DNA of 6,187 nucleotides from Clostridia bacterium. GTDB lineage: Bacteria; Bacillota; Clostridia; Oscillospirales; CAG-382. This document shows positions 1 to 5,436 of this stretch, one piece after another. Location: contig JAGDBE010000145.1 in assembly GCA_017959195.1 (NCBI GenBank), positions 1 through 6,187 on the forward strand. The letters run 5' to 3'. How positions within the stretch are numbered: the first letter of the stretch is position 1; every line of letters starts with the position of its first letter. A model generated the notes under the pieces. The model was not told the origin of the DNA. It saw nothing but the letters and a program-made list of their open reading frames with translations, and ran no database searches. The translations under genes were made by a program, and so were the position numbers.

Positions 1-59
1 TACTTTGTTATTACATCCAGCACGAACACCGCGGCCGCTATTGCAAATGTTATAAGCAT
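1..59 (-). CDS. lspA: Lipoprotein signal peptidase (signal peptidase II), N-terminal fragment
   Basis: Only the first 19 codons are in the window; the gene runs off the low-coordinate edge. They read MLITFAIAAAVFVLDVITK: a hydrophobic first membrane segment followed by D15-x-x-T18-K19, the conserved D-x-x-TK signature at the end of transmembrane helix 1 of LspA. The family is a polytopic inner-membrane aspartyl protease that removes the signal peptide of diacylglyceryl-modified prolipoproteins; its catalytic aspartates lie beyond this fragment and cannot be checked. The ATG follows the ileS stop codon by one base (TAA-A-ATG). No Shine-Dalgarno sequence is visible in the end of ileS, so translation probably depends on ribosomes finishing ileS. 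ileS-lspA adjacency is classic in many bacteria and supports the call. The short fragment is the main source of doubt. Confidence 0.8.
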   Translation of the reverse strand, partial: MLITFAIAAAVFVLDVITK

Positions 60-60
60 T

Positions 61-2886
61 TTACAGTTCTATTTCGGGAAAATCCACGCTGAGAATATTA
101 GCGCATCTTGCGCAGATATGGCCGCCCTCGCCGTCTTCCTTCGTATCTTTTCTGATATACCAGCATCTGTCGCATTTTTCGCCCTGCGCAAGTCTTACCT
201 TTACGGCTATTCCCGAAAGCGTATCCTTGAATGCGTCTTCGCACGGCTCATCAGTTGATATTTCGGCGCCGGAGCAGATAAACAGGTCGGAAAGTTCTTT
301 ACCGAACGATTCGAACAGTTTTTGCTCATCAGAACCTTCTTTTACGTAGATTACGACTTCCGCGTCGAGAGATTTTCCTATCAGTTTGTCGGCTCTTGCA
401 ACTTCAAGCGCCTTCATAACGTCGTCTCTTATATCAAACAGTTTATCGTATTTTGCCGTAACTTCGGGGAAAAGAAGTTTTTCGTCATATTCGGGCAAAT
501 CGTTAAGGAAAACGCTTTCCTTATTTTCGTTCTTTGCGTGAGACATGAACTGCCAGATTTCTTCCGCCGTAAACGAAAGTATCGGCGCTATAAGTCTCGT
601 AAAGCCCGAAAGAATATAGTACATAGCCGTCTGTGCGCTTCTTCTCGCCTTTGATTTTTTGCTTTCAACGTAAACTCTGTCTTTTGTGATGTCGATATAC
701 AGTTTTGACAGGTCTATTGCGCAGAAGTTATGCACGTCGTGGTAAATCAAATGGAATTCATAACTGTTATACGCCTTTTTAACTCTGTCAACCAGCGAGT
801 TAAAGCGTGAAACTATCCATTTATCTATGTTTTCGAGGTCTTCAAAATCAATCATATCCGTATCGGGATTGAAGTCCTCTTCGGGAGTTCCGAGGTTAGC
901 AAGCAGAATTCTCGTCGTATTTCTTATTTTTCTGTATATTTCCGCAAGCTGCTTGAAAATGTCGTCGGATACTCTTACGTCAACCGTATAGTCGCTTGAA
1001 GCAACCCACAGTCTCAAAAGGTCCGCGCCGTAAACCTTTATTACGTCTTCGGGGTAAACGGAGTTTCCGAGCGATTTATGCATCGCCTTGCCTTCTCCGT
1101 CAACAACCCAGCCGTGAGTGAGGACCTGCTTATAAGGAGCGCTTTGTCCCGTCGTTCCGACTGCCGTGAGCAGAGACGACTGAAACCAGCCTCTGTACTG
1201 GTCCGCGCCTTCGAGATAGAGGTCGCACGGCCATTTTATATCTTTTATTACCGCTCTGTGAGACGAACCGGAGTCAAACCAGCCGTCGAGCGTGTCCGTT
1301 TCTTTTGTAAAGTGTCTGCCTCCGCATTCGGGGCATACGAAGTTTTCGGGAATGAGTTCTTCCGCGCTCAGGTCGAACCAGGCGTTAGAGCCCTTCTCGC
1401 CGAAAATTTTCGAGATTTTTTCAATGGTTTCATCCGTGCAGACGGGCTTTTTGCAGTCCGAGCAATAGAACACGGGTATGGGAAGTCCCCAATGGCGCTG
1501 ACGGGAAATACACCAGTCGGCTCTTTCCTTTATCATGGAAACCATTCTCGTTGCTCCCCATTCGGGTATCCATTCAACGTTGTCGCTCGCCTTTACCGCC
1601 GCGTCCTTGAACGCGTCGACAGAGCAGAACCACTGAGGCGTAGCTCTGAATATAATCGGATTTTTGCATCTCCAGCAGTGCGGGTACTGATGCACGATAT
1701 CTTCAAATGCGAAGAGTGCGCCCGACGCCTTCATATCATCGAAAATGGCGTCGTTTGACGCGTCGTATTTAAGTCCCGCGTATTTTCCCGCCTTTTCGTT
1801 ATGGAAGCCCTTGTCGTCAACGGTAACAACCGTTTCGAACTTATATCTCATGCCCGTAACGTAGTCGTCCGCGCCGTAACCGGGAGCCGTGTGAACGCAG
1901 CCGGTACCGCTTTCCATCGTAACGTATTCGGCGTTTACTATTACGCTGTCTCTGTCAAGAAACGGGTGGTATGCCGTGAGATATTCGAGTTCAGCGCCCG
2001 AAAACGTCTTTAAAATCTCATAACTTTCAATTCCGCCCATTTTCATGGTCTTTTCGCAAAGCGCTTCGGCGAGAACGTAACATTCGCCGTTATCCGCTTT
2101 TATAAGAACATATTTTTCTCTCGGGTGAATTGCTATCGCAACGTTGCCGGGAAGCGTCCAGATTGTCGTCGTCCAGATGATAAAATACGTCTTATCGAGG
2201 TCGCACGCGTCAGAGAGCATTCCCTTGTCGTCGTGAACTTTGAACTTAACGTAAACGGACTTACAGCTGTCCTGAGAATACTCGATTTCCGCCTCGGCAA
2301 GCGCCGTTTCGTCTGTGGGGCACCAATATACGGGCTTTAAGCCCTTATAGATATAGCCCTTTTTATACATCTCGCCGAAAACCTTGATTTCTTCGGCTTC
2401 AAATTCCGGGCTCATCGTAAGGTACGGCTTGTCCCAGCTTCCGAGAACGCCGAGTCTTTTGAAAGAAGTCATCTGTATCTTGACAAACTTATTTGCAAAC
2501 TCATGGCATGCGCTTCTGAATTCGGAAATGCTCATTTTCTTTCTGTCGAGCTTATTCTGCTTTATTATCGCGCTTTCGATGGGCATACCGTGGTTATCCC
2601 AGCCGGGAATATACGGCGTGTAATAACCGGTCATGGATTTGCTCTTTACGATAAAGTCTTTAAGCACTTTATTCAGCGCGGTACCCATGTGGATATTTCC
2701 GTTTGAGAACGGAGGGCCGTCATGAAGCACAAAGCTCTCTTTTCCGTTATTTTTTTCAAGCATTTTGCCGTAGACGTCTTCGTTTTCCCATTTTTCTTCC
2801 GTAGCCGGCTCTCTTTGAGGGAGATTTGCTCTCATTGAAAACTCGGTTTTGGGCAAATTCAAAGTCTTTGCATAGTCTTTTGCCAT
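61..2886 (-). CDS. ileS: Isoleucyl-tRNA synthetase (IleRS), class I
   Basis: Charges tRNA-Ile with isoleucine in the cytoplasm and edits mischarged valine. The protein has 941 residues, a full length for bacterial IleRS. Seen in order: the HIGH-type ATP site as H66-M-G-T69 after GPPFSNGNI; the CP1 editing domain (about 185-410) with WTTTIWTLPGN near 238-248 and GTGCVHTAPGYGADDY near 327-342, in which H332 and D341 match the conserved editing His and Asp; the catalytic-core stretch ADWCISRQRHWGLPIP (456-471); the KMSKS loop as A601-M-H-K-S605 followed by LGN; an alpha-helical anticodon-binding region (about 685-840); and a C-terminal zinc finger C905/C908/C925/C928. Further CxxC pairs at 404/407, 475/478 and 518/521 suggest extra zinc sites. 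The ATG at 2886 has an AGGAG ribosome site at 2896-2900, 9 bases upstream. It has its own promoter candidate and no T-box leader. lspA follows after one base. Both signature motifs deviate from the textbook form but otherwise the enzyme looks intact. Confidence 0.98.
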   Translation of the reverse strand: MAKDYAKTLNLPKTEFSMRANLPQREPATEEKWENEDVYGKMLEKNNGKESFVLHDGPPFSNGNIHMGTALNKVLKDFIVKSKSMTGYYTPYIPGWDNHGMPIESAIIKQNKLDRKKMSISEFRSACHEFANKFVKIQMTSFKRLGVLGSWDKPYLTMSPEFEAEEIKVFGEMYKKGYIYKGLKPVYWCPTDETALAEAEIEYSQDSCKSVYVKFKVHDDKGMLSDACDLDKTYFIIWTTTIWTLPGNVAIAIHPREKYVLIKADNGECYVLAEALCEKTMKMGGIESYEILKTFSGAELEYLTAYHPFLDRDSVIVNAEYVTMESGTGCVHTAPGYGADDYVTGMRYKFETVVTVDDKGFHNEKAGKYAGLKYDASNDAIFDDMKASGALFAFEDIVHQYPHCWRCKNPIIFRATPQWFCSVDAFKDAAVKASDNVEWIPEWGATRMVSMIKERADWCISRQRHWGLPIPVFYCSDCKKPVCTDETIEKISKIFGEKGSNAWFDLSAEELIPENFVCPECGGRHFTKETDTLDGWFDSGSSHRAVIKDIKWPCDLYLEGADQYRGWFQSSLLTAVGTTGQSAPYKQVLTHGWVVDGEGKAMHKSLGNSVYPEDVIKVYGADLLRLWVASSDYTVDVRVSDDIFKQLAEIYRKIRNTTRILLANLGTPEEDFNPDTDMIDFEDLENIDKWIVSRFNSLVDRVKKAYNSYEFHLIYHDVHNFCAIDLSKLYIDITKDRVYVESKKSKARRSAQTAMYYILSGFTRLIAPILSFTAEEIWQFMSHAKNENKESVFLNDLPEYDEKLLFPEVTAKYDKLFDIRDDVMKALEVARADKLIGKSLDAEVVIYVKEGSDEQKLFESFGKELSDLFICSGAEISTDEPCEDAFKDTLSGIAVKVRLAQGEKCDRCWYIRKDTKEDGEGGHICARCANILSVDFPEIEL

Positions 2887-2935
2887 TTAAGTTGACTCCT
2901 TTTTATCTGAACTCTTTTATTTTTATTAACACAAA

Positions 2936-2965
2936 TATCGTTAGAGAAAAAATTCCCTAACGATA
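2936..2965 (-). promoter_or_regulatory. 13-bp stem-loop in the ileS leader
   Basis: On the minus strand positions 2965-2953 pair with 2936-2948 as a continuous 13-bp stem (TATCGTTAGGGAA with TTCTCTAACGATA, one G-U pair) closed by a TTTT loop. It is the strongest inverted repeat I found between genes. It is followed by TTTGTGTTAATAAAA, a poor U-tract, so a strong intrinsic terminator is doubtful. If the promoter at 2971-2999 is used, initiation would fall near 2964 and this hairpin would form the extreme 5' end of the ileS-lspA mRNA, a position where stem-loops can protect a transcript. Alternatives are a weak terminator or attenuator, or a DNA operator. The structure is seen in the sequence; its role is inferred. 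Confidence 0.5.
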
Positions 2966-2970
2966 CTTTC

Positions 2971-2999
2971 AAACTATTTACTTATTTTTTCGCTGTCAA
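2971..2999 (-). promoter_or_regulatory. Candidate sigma-A promoter for ileS-lspA
   Basis: The minus strand has a perfect -35 box TTGACA (2999-2994), a 17-base AT-rich spacer, and a weak -10 box TAGTTT (2976-2971, three of six matches to TATAAT). Initiation would be near 2964, giving a leader of about 78 bases before the ileS ATG. The perfect -35, ideal spacing and placement between a terminator-like hairpin and ileS support it; the poor -10 box is the weak point. Confidence 0.4.
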
Positions 3000-3028
3000 A
3001 TTTTTCCCTGGGCTGTGTATTCATTTTC

Positions 3029-3055
3029 AAAAATGATTTGCCGCATTTCGGCAAA
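3029..3055 (-). terminator. Terminator-like hairpin after ylmH
   Basis: Minus strand: TTTGCCG (3055-3049), a five-base loop AAATG, then CGGCAAA (3043-3037), a 7-bp stem with four G-C pairs. After TCA comes a run of five T (3033-3029). It starts 28 bases beyond the ylmH stop codon, where an intrinsic terminator for the sepF-yggT-ylmH transcript would be expected. The short stem and the three bases between stem and T-run make it a weak one, so read-through into ileS is likely. Confidence 0.45.
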
Positions 3056-3082
3056 ACCATTTTCACCTGCTTTCCGGTTAAT

Positions 3083-3877
3083 TCATTTGTATTTCTTGAT
3101 TATAAGCCTCGTTCTGCCCTTACCCGTCTTGCCGAGATTTGCTTCCAGAATATATTTTCCGTAGCCGCGTACCGAGAATATATCGTTTTCATGCATTTCC
3201 CTGTCCGGCTGCAGACATTCCGAATAATTAAGAAGAACCAAACCCGATGAAACGAGCTTTTTAGTCTTTTCTCTGGAAAGATTGAGCGCTGCCGATATGA
3301 TTCCGTCAAGCCTTACGGAAGACACGGTTACCGACAAATCCTCGTATTCGCGTTTTATCAAAGGAAAATCCTTTTTTTCGATTTCCTTTACCGAAACCTT
3401 ATCGTTCGCGACTCTTTCAAGCTCCGCTTTTACGCTCTCATAAACGCTCTTCAAAAGAACGGCGTATGCGCCTGTTCCGTTGTCCGAAACGATAATCTCC
3501 CCCACGGCTTCTTTCTTTATGCCGCCGGAAATAAGCGAGCCCAAAATATCCCTGTGGGAAAATCTGCGGTATCCCGAGCCTTTTATATGCATATATTTCA
3601 GCTCGGCCATATCGGAATATTCTTTTTCGTTTTCGGCGTCCGAGCCGAAATCGTTAAAAACTTCCCTCGGGAAAATGCCCGCCGTCTTTCTCTCAGCGCC
3701 TTCAATTCCGCCGAAGAACACAACAAAAACATCGGGAAAATCTTTTGCCTGATCTTTTACAATCTTCTGCTTTTCGCACGACATAAAGCCCGTAAAGTTC
3801 GGAGCGCACTGTCTTGCGCTCCTTTCACACATATCGGTAATACGTGCGGCAAAGATTTCGTTTTCGCTTGATTTCAT
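3083..3877 (-). CDS. ylmH: YlmH-family S4-domain RNA-binding protein
   Basis: A 264-residue protein close to the usual YlmH length of about 260. The central motif FSHRDILGSLISGGIKKEAV (106-125) matches the YlmH hallmark [TS]HRDxLGxLxxxGIKRE. The C-terminal S4 fold spans about 186-258: SSVRLDGIISAALNLSREKT opens the RNA-binding helix-turn, and the G-[LI]-V-x-[LV]-N pattern appears as SGLVLLNY (211-218). Bacillus YlmH binds the 50S subunit/peptidyl-tRNA and takes part in ribosome-associated quality control as a partner type to RqcH; older work linked the cluster to division. The ATG at 3877 lies 11 bases after the yggT stop, with GGAA (3886-3883) five bases upstream as a weak Shine-Dalgarno sequence. 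An ATG slightly upstream is out of frame and closes at once, so 3877 is the sensible start. It is the last gene before a terminator-like hairpin. divIVA, which usually follows, is absent here. Confidence 0.93.
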   Translation of the reverse strand: MKSSENEIFAARITDMCERSARQCAPNFTGFMSCEKQKIVKDQAKDFPDVFVVFFGGIEGAERKTAGIFPREVFNDFGSDAENEKEYSDMAELKYMHIKGSGYRRFSHRDILGSLISGGIKKEAVGEIIVSDNGTGAYAVLLKSVYESVKAELERVANDKVSVKEIEKKDFPLIKREYEDLSVTVSSVRLDGIISAALNLSREKTKKLVSSGLVLLNYSECLQPDREMHENDIFSVRGYGKYILEANLGKTGKGRTRLIIKKYK

Positions 3878-3888
3878 AGCATTTCCGC

Positions 3889-4170
3889 TTACAATAAAAC
3901 TGCTGAAATTACCGCGATAAGAATAAACGTTACCGTAAACGAAATATCAATCGGCAGATTATTGCCGATATTCAATTTCTCAAGCAGTTTTCTTACCGGT
4001 AAAATCACGATTTCCGTTACGTTGTATACAAATTCGGTAAATTTGTTTTCGCCTATCTGAATCCATGACAAAATCGCCCTTATAAACATCAAACCCCATA
4101 ATACCCTGAATATGAGTTTCAATGAATTGCTTACAATGAGCGCCGCGTAATACAGAAAATCAGACTGCAT
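3889..4170 (-). CDS. yggT: YggT/YlmG family small membrane protein
   Basis: A 93-residue integral membrane protein of the YGGT family. Two hydrophobic segments are visible, about residues 10-36 and 74-93, joined by a loop with charged residues. Family signatures are present: RAILSWI (31-37) at the end of the first segment and ILPVRKLL (56-63), with the conserved Pro-x-Arg, before the second. Its molecular role is not well defined; relatives are encoded beside sepF and in plastids affect nucleoid or thylakoid organisation, so a part in division or membrane-associated organisation is an inference. The start ATG overlaps the sepF stop by one base (TAATG at 4172-4168), and I see no need for a separate ribosome site, so translation is probably coupled to sepF. 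The order sepF-yggT-ylmH is the canonical one. B. subtilis calls the gene ylmG. Confidence 0.92.
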   Translation of the reverse strand: MQSDFLYYAALIVSNSLKLIFRVLWGLMFIRAILSWIQIGENKFTEFVYNVTEIVILPVRKLLEKLNIGNNLPIDISFTVTFILIAVISAVLL

Positions 4171-4643
4171 TAAAACTGAGAATCGTTATATTCGTCGGAC
4201 TGAACCTCAACCGCTTCGTTAGATACCGCAACGTTGCTGGGTGTTACGGCAAAGGTATTATCGGCAACTTTCTTTACGTCTCCGCCGAGTGCGTATGCTA
4301 CGCCGGAAAGAAAGTCTATAAGGCGTTTTGCGGTTTCTTTATTTGTGTTCTCAAGATTGAGAAGAACCGTCTTTTTCTCGAGAAGAAGGTCTGCGATCTG
4401 CGTTACGGCGTCGAATTTGGTCGGCGTTACGACTTTCATTTCGATGGACGAACGGGATGCAAGTGCTACTCCGCTGTTTTCGGCAGGTCTTCCGTACGTA
4501 TTCAGCGGCTTGTTTTCGGGCTGGTTCTGGAATGCTCTGTCGTTATTGTATTCCTCTTCCTGATAATCGTCAAATTCTCTTTCGTCGTCAACTCCGTAGT
4601 TGCTGGGGAAAACCTTTTCCTTAAAGTTTGATAAAAAACCCAT
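4170..4643 (-). CDS. sepF: Cell division protein SepF
   Basis: A 157-residue SepF. The N-terminus MGFLSNFKEKVF is an amphipathic helix of the type that anchors SepF to the membrane. Residues 14-65 are an acidic, Asn/Gln-rich flexible linker (for example DDYQEEEYNNDR). The SepF domain covers about 67-140: VVTPTKFDAVTQIADLLLE, then VLLNLENTN, then the signature RLIDFLSGVAYALGG (107-121), including the conserved Gly in FLSG needed for dimer packing in the family. A further acidic tail ends at 157. SepF polymerises, bends FtsZ bundles and tethers the Z-ring to the membrane. The ATG at 4643 has a strong GGAGG (4655-4651) seven bases upstream. The promoter inside yggS at 4784-4812 points at it. Its stop codon overlaps the yggT start. 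Confidence 0.97.
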   Translation of the reverse strand: MGFLSNFKEKVFPSNYGVDDEREFDDYQEEEYNNDRAFQNQPENKPLNTYGRPAENSGVALASRSSIEMKVVTPTKFDAVTQIADLLLEKKTVLLNLENTNKETAKRLIDFLSGVAYALGGDVKKVADNTFAVTPSNVAVSNEAVEVQSDEYNDSQF

Positions 4644-4675
4644 TTTAATACCTCCATATTATTTATCAACCGTTT

Positions 4676-5422
4676 TTATCTGCTTCCGAAAATCGCGCGT
4701 CCCGGGCGCACTATCGTGGCTCCGTAAAACGCCGCGGCTTCATAGTCGTCAGACATTCCGACCGATAACTCATACATATATATATTATCTAACTTTTTAC
4801 CTGATATGTCAATAAATAAATTAAATATTTTATTTAAATATTTCTTATTTTTGTAAATTTTTTTTGAACTGTCTCCGCCTGCGTCTTCGTTTTCGTCTTC
4901 TTCACATTTCGGCGGTATTGCCATAAGCCCTTTGACCCTTACGTTTTCAAGTCCCGAAATCTGCACGAGAAGCGGTTCAAGCTCGTCGCATTTCACGCCG
5001 CCTTTACTCTCCTCGTCGCCGATGTTGACCTCGACGAGCACGTCCATGACTATTCCCTTTTTCTTTGCCTGCTTGTCTATCTCGCAGGCAAGTTTATAGG
5101 AGTCGACCGAGTGAATCATGCTTACTTTGTCTATGATATACTTTACCTTGTTGGTCTGAAGTCTGCCTATAAAGTGGATTTCAGCGTTTTTCTTATCGAT
5201 TTTGTCGTATTTTTCAAGCAGTTCCTGAACTCTGTTTTCGCCGATAATGCGTATGCCCTTTGAGATTGCGAAATTTATTGTTTCAACGCTTACCGTCTTT
5301 GTCGCCGCAAGGATCTTTACCGAATTTTCGGGTCTTCCGGCATCAACGCATGCGCGTTTTATGTTTTCTTTTATAAGTTCGATGTTTTCCGAGACTGTCT
5401 GTAAATCGAATTTTCCTTCCAA
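4676..5422 (-). CDS. yggS: YggS/YlmE family PLP-binding protein (PLP homeostasis)
   Basis: Single-domain alanine-racemase-like TIM barrel that binds pyridoxal phosphate and buffers the PLP pool; it has no established catalytic activity. I choose the TTG at 5422 (248 residues) because GGGAGGG (5435-5429) lies seven bases upstream. A frame-consistent TTG at 5440, overlapping the upstream stop as TTGA, would add six residues but has no ribosome site. Numbering from 5440: PLP lysine K48 in ILAATK; IGENRVQE (66-73); HFIGRLQTNK (89-98); SVDS (111-114); EVNIGDEESKGG (137-148); GLMAIPP (171-177); LSVGMSDDYEAA (225-236), whose Ser binds PLP phosphate in the family; and GATIVRPGRAIFG (240-252). Oddity: residues 178-205 form an acidic then Lys/Tyr-rich insert, and the DNA for 195-224 is extremely AT-rich and contains a promoter sequence. 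It is followed by sepF after 32 bases. B. subtilis calls the gene ylmE. Confidence 0.95.
   Translation of the reverse strand: MEGKFDLQTVSENIELIKENIKRACVDAGRPENSVKILAATKTVSVETINFAISKGIRIIGENRVQELLEKYDKIDKKNAEIHFIGRLQTNKVKYIIDKVSMIHSVDSYKLACEIDKQAKKKGIVMDVLVEVNIGDEESKGGVKCDELEPLLVQISGLENVRVKGLMAIPPKCEEDENEDAGGDSSKKIYKNKKYLNKIFNLFIDISGKKLDNIYMYELSVGMSDDYEAAAFYGATIVRPGRAIFGSR
4784..4850 (-). promoter_or_regulatory. Sigma-A promoter with AT-rich UP-like tract inside yggS, driving sepF
   Basis: Minus strand: TTGACA (4812-4807), exactly 17 bases, then GATAAT (4789-4784), eleven of twelve matches to the consensus hexamers. Directly upstream is a run of 33 bases made only of A and T (4811-4843, overlapping the -35 edge), resembling an UP element. 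Positions 4801-4860 contain only six G or C in 60 bases, unlike the surrounding coding DNA. The predicted start is near 4777, about 134 bases before the sepF ATG, with the leader running through the end of yggS. It is the best promoter match in the window. That it is active is inferred from the sequence alone. Confidence 0.65.
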
Positions 5423-5428
5423 AAAAGT

Positions 5429-5435
5429 CCCTCCC
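5429..5435 (-). promoter_or_regulatory. Ribosome binding site deciding the yggS start
   Basis: GGGAGGG on the minus strand lies seven bases upstream of the TTG codon at 5422 and downstream of the alternative TTG at 5440. It sits just beyond the stop codon of the HlyD-like gene (5439-5437). This position supports initiation at 5422 rather than 5440. Confidence 0.7.
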
Positions 5436-5436
5436 G

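Noticed and set aside
322..654. A 110-residue plus-strand open frame
   Set aside because: Antisense shadow of the ileS C-terminal coding region, with no recognisable motif or convincing ribosome site.
1078..1758. A 226-residue plus-strand open frame
   Set aside because: Lies wholly antisense to ileS, is Arg/Val/Ala-rich as expected for a shadow of the real frame, and matches no family motif.
3018..3040. Near-palindrome TCATTTTTGAAAATGA downstream of the ylmH hairpin
   Set aside because: Short, AT-only apart from three bases, with no loop if folded, and it overlaps the T-run of the terminator-like hairpin. No reason to call an operator.
2974..3060. A 28-residue minus-strand reading frame between ylmH and ileS, ATG at 3060 with AGGTG just upstream, ending TAG
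   Set aside because: It contains both the terminator-like hairpin (3029-3055) and the TTGACA box (2994-2999), resembles no family I know, has one Ile codon so is not a typical Ile leader peptide, and is not DivIVA-like. Probably chance.
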